Below, piece after piece: positions 17,357-26,123 of a stretch of 51,891 bases of DNA. The DNA lies in NCBI RefSeq assembly GCF_001437155.1, contig NZ_JQAR01000016.1:1-51891 (forward strand). The letters run 5' to 3'. The stretch's first letter is position 1. Each line of letters opens with the position of its first letter. Position numbers and translations under genes: made by a program. The notes below the pieces were generated by a model. The model had not been told where the DNA came from. It saw only the letters and a list, made by a program, of their open reading frames with translations, and did not search any database. This DNA is from Liquorilactobacillus mali. Lineage in GTDB: Bacteria > Bacillota > Bacilli > Lactobacillales > Lactobacillaceae.

Positions 17357-17992
17357 ATGAAAAATATTTTACTTTCTTCACGAGCATTTATAAATAAAGA
17401 AATTACACAGAGTTTTCTAAATATGTTAGGAGATATAGATTTTGCATCTGATCAAGTGATAATTATTGTCAATTCAGTCAAAGAAGGTAAGAAACATCCT
17501 AAAATGATTGAATTACAACAAACTGTTCGAACGTTAGGATTTGAAAATGTTGTTTTGTTTGATGTTTTATCAGATAATTCAGATATTCTTAAAACAGCTA
17601 AAGCCATCATATTAAATGGTGGTTACGAATTTTTATTGCTAGATAGCTTAAGAAAAACTGGTGTCATTCGTATCTTACAGGAACTAGCCTTAAGAGGAAC
17701 ACCTCTCTATGGGATAAGTGCAGGAGCAATCGTTTTAGGACCAGATCTCGACTTATATGATGAGCTTTATCCAGAAGATAATTTTAATGATGATGTAGAC
17801 ATGTCCTCTATTAGTGTTACAGATATTAGAATTTATCCCCACTACGATGTACACTCAAAGCTAGATCATCGTCTGAAAAATGCTATAGATGAGTTCGAGA
17901 AGGAGACCCAAAAATCGATTACTAGATTAACTAATGAACAAGGTATTCTAATCGAGGATAATAAGAATATCCTAATATCTCCAACTGAGTGA
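17357..17992 (+). CDS. Peptidase S51 (dipeptidase E-like)
   Basis: A 211-residue protein of the class I glutamine amidotransferase-like fold. The S51 pattern is clear: LNGGYEF (87-92, cf. GGGNTF), nucleophile elbow YGISAGAIVLG with Ser121, and IYPHYDVHS supplying a His. Dipeptidase E hydrolyses Asp-Xaa dipeptides; this variant could have another peptide substrate. AAGGGG upstream. Monocistronic. Confidence 0.75.
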   Translation: MKNILLSSRAFINKEITQSFLNMLGDIDFASDQVIIIVNSVKEGKKHPKMIELQQTVRTLGFENVVLFDVLSDNSDILKTAKAIILNGGYEFLLLDSLRKTGVIRILQELALRGTPLYGISAGAIVLGPDLDLYDELYPEDNFNDDVDMSSISVTDIRIYPHYDVHSKLDHRLKNAIDEFEKETQKSITRLTNEQGILIEDNKNILISPTE

Positions 17993-18173
17993 TTGTTGAT
18001 TATTTCTAATCGGATAATTTGAATTTCATAAATGTCTCTAAGAATAGGCAGAAGATTATACATTCTATATTATCAAATGATAAGTTCTTTTAATTATGTT
18101 ATAAGGTAAAGTTGCAGCCTCTGAACCTCTATATAATTTTTATTGAGAAATTCAGTATGGGGGCTTAATTATT

Positions 18174-19184
18174 TTGAAGAAAAAAATTATATATGGTTCT
18201 TCGCCATATTACTTAGCAAGCCTAGGATTACATCTGATAGGCATTGTGTTATTATTTATAGCTGCTGCAAAGCACCCCAGTTTTTGGGGGTTAGGTTTAT
18301 TAGCTTACTCACTAGGATTAAGACATGCATTTGATGCAGATCATATCGCCGCAATCGACAATACAGTGCGCAAACTAATTCAACAAGACAAGAAATCTTA
18401 TGGGGTAGGTTTTTACTTTTCATTAGGACATTCAACTGTTGTCTTCTTGATGGCAGTTGTAGTAAGTATCTCAATTAAGTGGGCTAAATTGAAATTACCT
18501 TTCTTAGAAGCAGTTGGAGGAAGAATTGGATCTCTAGTCTCAGGTAGCTTTTTGATTGCTATCGCTGCTTTTAACTTTTTGGTGCTTATTAGTCTATATC
18601 GTTCATTGAAATCCATGAAAAACGGGGAAGTCGATGAAGATGTCCTCAATAATATTCTACTGTCGCGTGGCCTTTTGGCCAGAATTCTCAAACCGTTCTT
18701 TAGATGTATAAATCATTCATGGCAAATGTATCCGATTGGTTTTCTATTTGGCTTAGGATTCGATACTGCAACAGAAATTGCTCTAATAGCTCTTTCAGCA
18801 AGCACGGCTCAGTCGGGGATATCTACCATTGGAATTATTGCATTACCAATTTTGTTTGCTGCTGGAATGAATCTGATGGATACGACAGACTCTGTTATGA
18901 TGTCAGGTGCATATACTTGGGCATTTGATACTCCGGTCAGGAAAGCATATTACAATTTAACTGTAACTACAGTTTCTGTGATTGCAGCATTTCTCATTGG
19001 AGCAATTGAATTGATACAAGTTGCTGCAAGTCTGGCACACACTGAGGGTGGAATCTGGTCTTGGATACAGAACATAGACTTTGGTTGGTTAGGGTATGGA
19101 TTGGTCCTTACCTTACTAGCTATGTGGTTAATCGCTTATGCTATTCGAAAACTTCTCATTAAAAAAAGAGAAACAACAATTTAA
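18174..19184 (+). CDS. NiCoT family nickel/cobalt permease
   Basis: A 336-residue membrane protein with about eight TM segments. The family signature RHAFDADHIAAIDN (50-63) in TM2 binds the metal, and LGFDTATEIALIAL and NLMDTTDSVMM are the second and third signatures. TTG start; an ATG does not exist in a better place. No urease, hydrogenase or cobalamin genes lie near, so the metal and its use are unknown. I saw no cobalamin or NiCo riboswitch in the 180 bp upstream. Confidence 0.88.
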   Translation: MKKKIIYGSSPYYLASLGLHLIGIVLLFIAAAKHPSFWGLGLLAYSLGLRHAFDADHIAAIDNTVRKLIQQDKKSYGVGFYFSLGHSTVVFLMAVVVSISIKWAKLKLPFLEAVGGRIGSLVSGSFLIAIAAFNFLVLISLYRSLKSMKNGEVDEDVLNNILLSRGLLARILKPFFRCINHSWQMYPIGFLFGLGFDTATEIALIALSASTAQSGISTIGIIALPILFAAGMNLMDTTDSVMMSGAYTWAFDTPVRKAYYNLTVTTVSVIAAFLIGAIELIQVAASLAHTEGGIWSWIQNIDFGWLGYGLVLTLLAMWLIAYAIRKLLIKKRETTI

Positions 19185-19196
19185 GAATTCATGATT

Positions 19197-19240
19197 GGAG
19201 GCAGATCAAAGGTTAAGCTTTGATTTGGCCTCCTTATTTA
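19197..19240 (+). terminator. Terminator after the NiCoT gene (GTCAAAA-like family)
   Basis: GGAGGCAGATCAAAG and CTTTGATTTGGCCTCC form a stem with one bulge, followed by TTATTTATT. Confidence 0.75.
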
Positions 19241-19365
19241 TTCTTCGTAAATGTGTTCTAGAAATCGAAAATTTCTGTCTGATTTCGAATTATTCATGAT
19301 AAAGTATAACTAGCGACTTACGTCACGAACCTATCTTGTGATAGTTAGAAAGGATGAAAATTACA

Positions 19366-19881
19366 TTGATATTGATTAGTTCATGCTTAGCTGGATTTGA
19401 AGTTCGCTACGACGGATCCGCAGCTACAAATAAGTTGGCCCTTTGGTTAGTTACACATGGTCAGGCCATAACTGCATGTCCCGAAATAATGGCAGACTTT
19501 GATATTCCACGTTCACCGGCAGAAATTGTCAATGGAACGGCCAATGATGTCCTTGATGATAAAGCAATAGTAAAAGAAATAAATGGCAAAGATGTAACAG
19601 ATAAATACCTTTTGGGTGCAGATTTAGTTTTGAAAATAGCTAAGAAAAATCAGGTAACTGCGGCTTTTTTAAAGGATGGTAGCCCATCTTGTGGAAATTG
19701 CACTGTCTACAATGGCACATTTACGGGTCAGAAAATCTCTGGTAGAGGTGTAACTGCTGAAGTTTTGGCAAAAAATGGAATTAAAACCTTTTCTGATAAT
19801 GAGCTTTCTGTCGAAAATGTGTTGCCTTTTGTCGATGATATTGTAAAGGAAAGCCTACTAGATACAACTATTTTTAACTAG
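19366..19881 (+). CDS. DUF523/TudS-like iron-sulfur protein
   Basis: A 171-residue protein of the DUF523 family, which includes the thiouracil desulfurase TudS. The three cluster-binding cysteines are in place: Cys7 in SSCLAG, Cys38 in ACPE, Cys109 in GSPSCGN. VRYDG follows the first. TTG 19366 is preferred because AAGG at 19350-19353 is well spaced for it, while it abuts the ATG at 19354; homologues also begin MILIS. Possibly co-transcribed with the phosphoesterase 20 bp downstream. Confidence 0.8.
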   Translation: MILISSCLAGFEVRYDGSAATNKLALWLVTHGQAITACPEIMADFDIPRSPAEIVNGTANDVLDDKAIVKEINGKDVTDKYLLGADLVLKIAKKNQVTAAFLKDGSPSCGNCTVYNGTFTGQKISGRGVTAEVLAKNGIKTFSDNELSVENVLPFVDDIVKESLLDTTIFN

Positions 19882-19900
19882 GACAGGAGAGAATGTTATT

Positions 19901-20692
19901 TTGGCAAAAATTGCAATTTTTTCGGATATTCATGGCAATTTGAGCGCCCTAAATGCATTTTATGAAGACTCAAAAAAAGAAAATGTTGATGATTACTGGT
20001 TTCTGGGTGATATCTTTGGACCAGGGCCTGATGTTCAAGAAATATGGAATAAATTTTTGGAAATTAATCCTAGTATAAAAATTAGGGGAAACTGGGAAGA
20101 CTTTCTCATTAATTCATTCTCAAAAAAAGCTAAATTATCCAATTCAATCGAGCTCATTGAAAAGTACATTATTGGGCACCTAGACAATCCATTGGAAACT
20201 TGTAAGATTGTTGAACAGTGGCCACTACACTTTGAAAAAGAAGTTAATGGGGTAAGAATAGGATTATCACACAATCTTCCTAATGATAATCAGGGTGATT
20301 CTCTTTCTGTAAGGGCAGAAAGTATAGATTTAATTAGATTATTTGAGAAACAGCGTCAAAATTTAGATGTTGCTATTTTCGCGCATATTCATCATCCAAC
20401 AATGCGTTACATTGATTTGAATTGCTTAAGTAATAATATGGTAAATTACGATTATACTAATGCTGATGAACGTTTAATCTTAAATATTGGCTCTATCGGG
20501 CTTCCATTTGATAAACCTACTCATTTGTACAAAGAAAAGCGAGCCGAGTATCTGTTGTTGGAAGTAGGTGAGCATGGTGACATTAATCCACAATTTAGAC
20601 GAATTGCTTATGACTGTACTCTTGAATTCGAAAAAGCCTTTGAACTTAGGTTACCCTTTAAAGAACAATATATAAAGAACTTTAAATCATAG
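19901..20692 (+). CDS. Calcineurin-like metallophosphoesterase
   Basis: A 263-residue metal-dependent phosphoesterase of the YfcE/MJ0936 type. Motifs: SDIHGN (8-13), LGDIFGPG, IRGNWED (GNH-like, His replaced by Trp), and the late FAHIHHPT His pair. The replaced GNH histidine is a departure from the canonical site. TTG start with AGGAGAG upstream. Substrate unknown. Confidence 0.78.
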   Translation: MAKIAIFSDIHGNLSALNAFYEDSKKENVDDYWFLGDIFGPGPDVQEIWNKFLEINPSIKIRGNWEDFLINSFSKKAKLSNSIELIEKYIIGHLDNPLETCKIVEQWPLHFEKEVNGVRIGLSHNLPNDNQGDSLSVRAESIDLIRLFEKQRQNLDVAIFAHIHHPTMRYIDLNCLSNNMVNYDYTNADERLILNIGSIGLPFDKPTHLYKEKRAEYLLLEVGEHGDINPQFRRIAYDCTLEFEKAFELRLPFKEQYIKNFKS

Positions 20693-21354
20693 AAGTTTTA
20701 TGTAAAAAAATAATAAATCAGATGTTTAAGATACAAGAAACATTGAATTATTATTATATGTGTACTATAACGATGTTTATACAAATTACTTAGGGAAACT
20801 GCAGATGCAATTTTCTACATATTGATATTCATCACCTAGACATTACTTTTCTGAAGAGTAGGATGGGTAAAGCAAATTATGCAGGAAAATTCAAAAAATA
20901 AAAAACACCAGGGTATTACAAATAAGGAATCAAATGTTCAAATTTTAAAAGACGTACTTAGTAAACATCACAAAAAGGCTGTGTCAAAATACAAATTTTG
21001 GCACAGCTTATTTTTTAATTGTAGATTTAAAATTGATTTTCGGTACTCTATTAGTAAATAGCATTCCAGGCAAAATAATTAATAAATTGAAATCGGAATA
21101 ACCATAAATTAACATTAAAAAGAATGGATTTTGATTACTCTCAGATAGTGTTGCAGGAATATTTTTATACATTCTTGATTATCACGGAGTTTATTAGTTA
21201 CAAATGTGTGTCTGAAAAATGCAATGGTTGAATTTGGCAAGCTGTTACCAAAGTTGAAATTAATATGGAACAGAATACACTACAATATTTTGAAAAATTC
21301 GAAAACCAATTGGAATGGCGAAAATTTGTGAAATTTTTTTATCAGAGTAATTAT
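20693..21354. other. Intergenic region, no convincing gene
   Basis: It holds a small ATG frame (20879-21061) whose 3' half runs through a stem-loop terminator and which has no recognisable similarity, so I do not call it. No other coding or RNA pattern was recognised apart from the terminator at 20976-21018. It may be decayed DNA. Confidence 0.4.
20976..21018 (+). terminator. Stem-loop terminator (GTCAAAA family)
   Basis: AGGCTGTGTCAAAAT pairs with ATTTTGGCACAGCTT (14 bp, one wobble) and is followed by ATTTTTTAATT. It belongs to the dispersed family but lies almost 300 bp past the nearest gene end. Confidence 0.7.
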
Positions 21355-21383
21355 TTGACTAGACTAATCTGATTAGTTATAAT
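21355..21383 (+). promoter_or_regulatory. Consensus promoter with palindromic operator in the spacer
   Basis: TTGACT at 21355-21360 and TATAAT at 21378-21383 are 17 nt apart. The spacer begins AG and then holds ACTAATC-T-GATTAGT, a perfect 15-bp palindrome (21363-21377). A repressor there would compete directly with RNA polymerase. The TetR encoded as second gene of the operon is the obvious candidate. Confidence 0.8.
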
Positions 21384-21435
21384 GCTAATATAGTTAGTTA
21401 AATCGGAAATAATGCCATTTGGAAAGGAGAAAATA

Positions 21436-22134
21436 ATGAAAGTAACACAAAACAAAAACTTATATCAGATAACTTGGGCACCCTATATTTTTCCAATCAA
21501 TTGTTATGTTTGGGAAGATAAGAATGAGCTATTTGTGATTGATATGGGTGTTAAAAGCTTTGTATCGGAAATAGAAAAGATTTCAAGAAAATTAAAAAAG
21601 CCCGTTTCTAAGTTGTTGCTGACTCATGCACATGCGGATCATGTGAGTGGGGTTCCTTTATTTCACCAGAAATTTCCAAAAACAGAAATAGGCATATCAC
21701 AAAGAGATTTACGACTTATAAGAGGAGACTTTACTTTACTGCCTACAGAGTCCCAAAATAAAATTAGAGGTTCATTTTCAAAGAACATAATTCATATTGA
21801 TTTTACATTTAAAAATAAGGATATTCTTAGTACACTTGAAGTAATTGAAAGTTCAGGACACACCCCTGGGTCGGTTTCCTTCTTTGACACTTCTTCTAAG
21901 ACTTTAATTGCTGGTGATGCTTTTCAGACAAGGGGAGGAATCGCTGTTTCTGGTACTTTGAAAATATTTTTTCCGTTTCCATCTCTTGCTACCTGGAATT
22001 CTAAAGTAGCATTAACTAGTGCAAAAAAATTACGAAAACTGAATCCCACTCTCTTAGCAGTAGGTCATGACATTTTATTAAGTGACCCAATTGAGCAGAT
22101 AGAAAAGGCTATTAGAGCTGCCGAAAGGAAATAA
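21436..22134 (+). CDS. MBL-fold metallo-hydrolase
   Basis: A 232-residue metallo-beta-lactamase-fold hydrolase: zinc motif THAHADH (63-69), later ESSGHTPGS (His), and LIAGDAF (bridging Asp). It resembles the small YqjP/glyoxalase II-like hydrolases rather than true beta-lactamases. ATG 21436 follows AAAGGAGAA. It is the first gene of an operon with TetR under a promoter with internal operator. Confidence 0.83.
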   Translation: MKVTQNKNLYQITWAPYIFPINCYVWEDKNELFVIDMGVKSFVSEIEKISRKLKKPVSKLLLTHAHADHVSGVPLFHQKFPKTEIGISQRDLRLIRGDFTLLPTESQNKIRGSFSKNIIHIDFTFKNKDILSTLEVIESSGHTPGSVSFFDTSSKTLIAGDAFQTRGGIAVSGTLKIFFPFPSLATWNSKVALTSAKKLRKLNPTLLAVGHDILLSDPIEQIEKAIRAAERK

Positions 22135-22136
22135 AA

Positions 22137-22694
22137 TTGAAAAGAAAAATAACTACAAATGAGATAATAAATGCTGCTATTTTTATCTTGGATCAACAAG
22201 GATTAGAAAAGGTTACTTTAAAAAATATTGCGACTGAATTGAATATCAAATCTCCATCACTGTATAATCATATTAAAAGTTTGGATGATATACTTTTACA
22301 AACAGCAAGGCGGTCATTAGAGAATTTATATAATAATCTTGTGAAGTCTATCATTGGTTTAGAAAAAGAGAAGGCTTTATTAGCGCTGTCTGACACATAT
22401 CGAGCTTTTTTTAAATCACATCCTGGACAATATTCATTAACTCAGAAAGTAGCTCTCTGGAATAAGAATAACTTTTCTGTATCTAAATCAGATGAAATCT
22501 TACAATTAGTCGAACGTATTTTAGTTGGATACAACATTAAAGATGAGAACGCGATTCACTTCATTAGGGTTTGGAGAAGTTACATGCATGGATTTTTACT
22601 TCTGGAAACCAATGAATCTTTTGGATTGGATACTGATATTGATGAATCCTTTACTTATGGGTTGAAGTTACTTATTGGGAGTCTTAAGGAGTAA
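22137..22694 (+). CDS. TetR/AcrR family regulator with WHG-type C-terminus
   Basis: A 185-residue TetR-type repressor: HTH VTLKNIATELNIKSPSLYNHIKSLDDIL and a C-terminal half with FIRVWRSYMHGFLLLE, the WHG-domain pattern. TTG start 2 bp after the hydrolase stop, ribosome site AGGAAA. The TetR subfamily with SPSLYNH often controls esterases or hydrolases encoded beside it. Autoregulation through 21363-21377 is inferred. Confidence 0.83.
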   Translation: MKRKITTNEIINAAIFILDQQGLEKVTLKNIATELNIKSPSLYNHIKSLDDILLQTARRSLENLYNNLVKSIIGLEKEKALLALSDTYRAFFKSHPGQYSLTQKVALWNKNNFSVSKSDEILQLVERILVGYNIKDENAIHFIRVWRSYMHGFLLLETNESFGLDTDIDESFTYGLKLLIGSLKE

Positions 22695-22834
22695 GCTATT
22701 AGTGAAAGCTCAAGTGTTATGGAAAATATTTTTAATACAACCTTGCACTGATAAATTTAGTGTCATGTACAGATTGGATCTATCTGGTATTAAAATTGTT
22801 AATAAAAATAGATAATAAAAATGGGAGGTTAATA

Positions 22835-23353
22835 ATGCAAACCTACAGTGACCAATCAGAACTGGTTGCCAAAATTAATTTAGCTTACTCTAAGTTTATT
22901 AATGAATTTAATGGTATTCCCGAAAATAAGCGAGACTTATTACGTGTCCCTGTCGATAAAACACCATCACAAATGTTGTCTTATCATATAGGTTGGTTAA
23001 CTTTGTTATTATCCTGGGAAGAACGGGAAAAAGCAGGTAAGCCTGTAGTCACACCGACACCTGATTTCAAATGGAATAATCTAGGGGGTCTTTACCAGCA
23101 ATTTTATATTGAATTTGGTAACCAATCACTGGTTTCACAGCGGGAAAAATTGGATCAATTGGTCCAGCAAACTTGTAGTTGGATACTTACTTTATCAACA
23201 GATGAACTATTTGGCTCTCATCAAAGAGAATGGGCTAACAATCAGGCTCAATGGCCCTTATGGAAATGGATTCATATTAATACTGTGGCACCATTTACTA
23301 ATTTTCGTCCTAAAATAAGAAAGTGGAAAAAGCTGGCTGTTTCTTCCAATTGA
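22835..23353 (+). CDS. ClbS/DfsB (DUF1706) family four-helix protein
   Basis: A 172-residue protein with the DinB-like four-helix pattern of the ClbS/DfsB family: KTPSQMLSYHIGWLTLLLSWE, FKWNNLGGLYQQFY, LFGSHQREWANNQAQWPLWKWIHINTVAPF. ClbS hydrolyses the colibactin cyclopropane and DfsB belongs to another LAB/Bacillus context; most members are of unknown role. ATG 22835 after GGGAGG. It stands alone. Confidence 0.8.
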   Translation: MQTYSDQSELVAKINLAYSKFINEFNGIPENKRDLLRVPVDKTPSQMLSYHIGWLTLLLSWEEREKAGKPVVTPTPDFKWNNLGGLYQQFYIEFGNQSLVSQREKLDQLVQQTCSWILTLSTDELFGSHQREWANNQAQWPLWKWIHINTVAPFTNFRPKIRKWKKLAVSSN

Positions 23354-23486
23354 ATTAATTGTTTATTTTTGTTGAGACATTTTACTAATAGGTTCAAATT
23401 TTAAATAGATTTAACTTAGAAAAATATTCTATAATGGTTGTTATAGAGTATTTTTTAATTTATTTTGTAAGATGGAGCCTTTAATT

Positions 23487-24419
23487 ATGAATATTTCAGT
23501 ACTTAATAATCAAATCATTCTTATTTTTTTATTAATGTTAGTAGGAGTTTTAATTAATAAGATTGGATTTATGCATCCACAAACAGCAAATGATCTAACT
23601 AATATGTTGCTAAACATTGTTTCACCTTGTTTAATCATCAATGCCTTTGAACAATCATACTCTGCTGATCGTGTACAGCAGCTTTTAATAGCTGGGATTG
23701 GAATTGTAGTGTTTTATCTACTAGAAATATTGCTGGCCTCTATTTTTTTCAAAGTGGTCAAAGATTCCAATCTTCGAAGGATTTACAAGTATGGTTCTAT
23801 TTTCTCTAACGCTGGTTTTATGGGAATTCCCTTAGTCAGTTCACTTTTTGGAAAGATGGGGGTGTTTTTTGCGGTTGTTTCCCTTGCAGGGTTTAATATT
23901 TTTAATTGGACATATGGTTTATCTTTGTTTAATAAAAATAAGAGTAACATAAAAAAATTGTCTAGATTAAGAACAGTATTCTTGAATCCCAATATTATTT
24001 CAATATTTTTGGGATTGCTTTTGTTTATTTTTTCTATTTCTTTACCAAGTACTATTAGCCAAACAGTTAGGTATGTTGGGACAATTAATACACCATTGTC
24101 TATGATCGTAATTGGTAACAGTTTGGGAAACATTAAAATACAGAGAGAAGCAAAAAGTCTAGGTATCTGGCTAACAGTTTTTTTAAGAAACATACTTTTC
24201 CCAATACTTGCAATAGTAGTTCTGGAATTCTTAGGTGTTTCTGGAGTTGCTCTTGATACGACAGTCATCATGATGGCATGTCCTGTTGCTGGAATTGTTG
24301 TTTTGTTCACACTACAAAATAAGGATGATGTTTCTCCTGCAATCACATTAATGGGTATTTCTACAATTCTTAGTCTAATAACAATTCCAATTGTGTTTTA
24401 TTTGATTCCTTACATATAG
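23487..24419 (+). CDS. AEC family permease (auxin efflux/malate carrier type)
   Basis: A 310-residue membrane protein with ten predicted segments arranged as two inverted five-TM halves, with N-terminal ILIFLLMLVGVLINKIGF and the helix-breaking NIVSPCLIINAF that mark the AEC family. LAB members include the malate permease MleP, but no malolactic enzyme gene is adjacent. ATG 23487 is preferred (GGAG 8 nt upstream); ATG 23472 is the alternative. Confidence 0.82.
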   Translation: MNISVLNNQIILIFLLMLVGVLINKIGFMHPQTANDLTNMLLNIVSPCLIINAFEQSYSADRVQQLLIAGIGIVVFYLLEILLASIFFKVVKDSNLRRIYKYGSIFSNAGFMGIPLVSSLFGKMGVFFAVVSLAGFNIFNWTYGLSLFNKNKSNIKKLSRLRTVFLNPNIISIFLGLLLFIFSISLPSTISQTVRYVGTINTPLSMIVIGNSLGNIKIQREAKSLGIWLTVFLRNILFPILAIVVLEFLGVSGVALDTTVIMMACPVAGIVVLFTLQNKDDVSPAITLMGISTILSLITIPIVFYLIPYI

Positions 24420-24723
24420 TTAATTTTTGTAATGTGAGAAGAGGGGTCTTTGATTGAGGGAAAAATTTTATTTGGAAAGAGGATAGGGTGGTGCATTGGT
24501 ACAGATTCATTTGTTATTTTCTCAGTCCAATACTATAAATTTTTTAAATTTTGATAATTCAGATTAGATGTATTAGAAGCTAACATTGCTTGCAAATATT
24601 ATAGAAACGTGATATTTTCAGAAATGTTGATTACATAAAGATTACCATTAAATGTATTTGCACATGCGAATATTTCTTTAGGTTTTAAAAATAATTTTAT
24701 ATGTGCTTTTGGGGGGAATAAAA
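24420..24723. other. Intergenic region before the SMR gene
   Basis: No gene. I looked for guanidine riboswitches, which often precede Gdx-type exporters, and saw no ykkC core and no paired ACGR-loop hairpins. GGGGGG just before the SMR start is the ribosome site. Confidence 0.4.
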
Positions 24724-25044
24724 ATGACATGGGTTTATTTAATAGTTGCAGGGATTTTTGAGGTAGTTTGGGCAACCTCTATGAAACTCAGCAATGGCTT
24801 CGTAAATATCTTTTGGGATGTGATTACACTTTTGGGAATGTTTCTAAGCTTTTATTTTTTGGTAATTGCTACCAAACATCTTCCAATAAGTATTGCTTAT
24901 CCTGTGTGGACTGGAATTGGGGCCGCTGGCTCAATCTTAGCTGGAGTGATTTTATTTAGAGACCAAATTCCAGGTATAACATGGCTATTTATTGTCTTGT
25001 TGTTAGTGGGGATAGTAGGAATAAAAATAACATCTGGACATTAG
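24724..25044 (+). CDS. Small multidrug resistance protein, Gdx/SugE type
   Basis: A 106-residue protein with four TM segments. Essential Glu13 sits in AGIFEVVWATSMKLS, and PISIAYPVWTGIGAAG in TM3 is the Gdx (guanidinium exporter) pattern rather than the EmrE one. It works as an antiparallel dimer exchanging guanidinium-type or quaternary cations for protons. Single gene; members of paired heterodimers usually come as two genes, so this is likely a homodimer. Confidence 0.87.
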   Translation: MTWVYLIVAGIFEVVWATSMKLSNGFVNIFWDVITLLGMFLSFYFLVIATKHLPISIAYPVWTGIGAAGSILAGVILFRDQIPGITWLFIVLLLVGIVGIKITSGH

Positions 25045-25150
25045 TTAGACCTAATTTTTTAATTTAAAGCGTAACAATAAGCATTTTTTGACTGATAAGT
25101 TGTGTTGAACTCACAGTTTGAAACGAATAAACTTAACCTTGATAATAATT

Positions 25151-25197
25151 ATGTTCAAGAATAGATTTCAAAAGTGAAAGATTTGAACATTATTTTA
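25151..25197. terminator. Terminator between SMR and GNAT genes
   Basis: ATGTTCAA (25151-25158) and TTGAACAT (25183-25190) pair with a 24-nt loop, followed by TATTTTATTTTTT on the + strand. Convergent genes on both sides. Confidence 0.5.
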
Positions 25198-25707
25198 TTT
25201 TTTCAGATCTTTAAACATCATCTTTCCAGGTTTATTTTGACCATTGATAGTCAACAGAATTGGTAAGCCTCCAACTACTTTAAAACCATATTTTTGATAA
25301 AGGCCAATGGCTCTTTGATTATCAGAAAGTACTTCTAAATAAAGACCATCGATTCGCCATTTATTAGCAGCTTGATCAATACAGGCTTCAAATAACTTAC
25401 TACCAAAATGTTGACCCCAATATTCTTTATCTACTGAGATAGCCAGTTCTGCTTGATTCTTGTATCTGATTCTTAGCTTTCTAGTAATTTGTGCTAATCC
25501 AATGATTTGTCCAGTCTCATCATTTTTAGCAACAAAAGAAACGTTTGCTTCTGAATCTTTATTGAAGCGTTCAATTTTCTCTACATTAAAAAAAGCAGAT
25601 ATTTCTTGGCTTTCTATACCAAGATTGTTAGTTTGTAATGAAACTTTTTTAAGATATCCCAATAAATTTTTAGAATCAGTTTTCTCAAAGGGCATTATTT
25701 TTATCAT
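25195..25707 (-). CDS. GNAT family N-acetyltransferase
   Basis: A 170-residue acetyltransferase. Motif A reads AELAISVDKEYWGQHFGSKLF (Q-x-x-G-x-x), then LYLEVLSDNQRAIGLYQKYGFKVVG (motif B), all typical of RimI/PAT-like GNATs. GAGGTG lies upstream of the ATG. Substrate unknown. Confidence 0.85.
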   Translation of the reverse strand: MIKIMPFEKTDSKNLLGYLKKVSLQTNNLGIESQEISAFFNVEKIERFNKDSEANVSFVAKNDETGQIIGLAQITRKLRIRYKNQAELAISVDKEYWGQHFGSKLFEACIDQAANKWRIDGLYLEVLSDNQRAIGLYQKYGFKVVGGLPILLTINGQNKPGKMMFKDLKK

Positions 25708-26043
25708 TTAATCACCTCACTAAATAATCAAGATTATACAATATCAAATTAATCAACGCAAAATAATCAGTGTCAGTGAATAAAAAAAGAAAATAACAGA
25801 ATTTGATATTGTGGAACTCGTATTAAGGAACTTTGACGCTATGTTTTAAAGCATTGTTAGTTTCTACTACCATAGTCTCTGACTTCCTTCAGTTTCATTT
25901 TTTTGTTTATTCTAGTGTTAAGATTCTGTATTTGCCCATATATTAATTTAAAATAACTTCTTTGTTTAATAGTTTTGAGGTATTCGGGGCTATTAATCTG
26001 AGAAGTTTTTTGTGTGCCTAATGTTTTAGATATCAATATTGTA
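25708..26043. other. Intergenic region with an inverted-repeat element
   Basis: Holds the promoter region of the GNAT gene and a pair of perfect 13-bp inverted repeats, ACAATATCAAATT (25738-25750) and its complement (25800-25812). Nothing else recognisable. Confidence 0.4.
25738..25812. repeat. 75-bp segment bounded by perfect 13-bp inverted repeats
   Basis: ACAATATCAAATT and AATTTGATATTGT face each other across 49 bp of A-rich DNA. It could be a long hairpin, a miniature element without visible target duplication, or paired regulator sites upstream of the GNAT gene. Confidence 0.5.
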
Positions 26044-26083
26044 AAAAATGTTAGTTGACTAACATTTTTAATTAGTTTAACAT
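26044..26083 (+). promoter_or_regulatory. Promoter overlapped by 26-bp perfect palindrome, MarR operator
   Basis: AAAAATGTTAGT-TG-ACTAACATTTTT is perfect over 12-bp arms (26044-26069). The -35 TTGACT (26055-26060) lies in its centre, with TAACAT 17 nt downstream as -10. The MarR gene it precedes is likely self-repressed here. Confidence 0.78.
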
Positions 26084-26123
26084 AATCCTATTAACGACTA
26101 CGTATAAAAAGGAGCAAACAACT

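Noticed and set aside
20879-21061. 60-codon ORF
   Set aside because: Runs through a terminator hairpin and has no recognisable similarity.
23783-24346. 187-codon minus strand frame inside the AEC permease
   Set aside because: Antisense frame of the permease; no family resemblance or ribosome site.
24420-24723. Guanidine riboswitch before the Gdx-type exporter
   Set aside because: No ykkC core and no ACGR-loop hairpin pairs found by eye.
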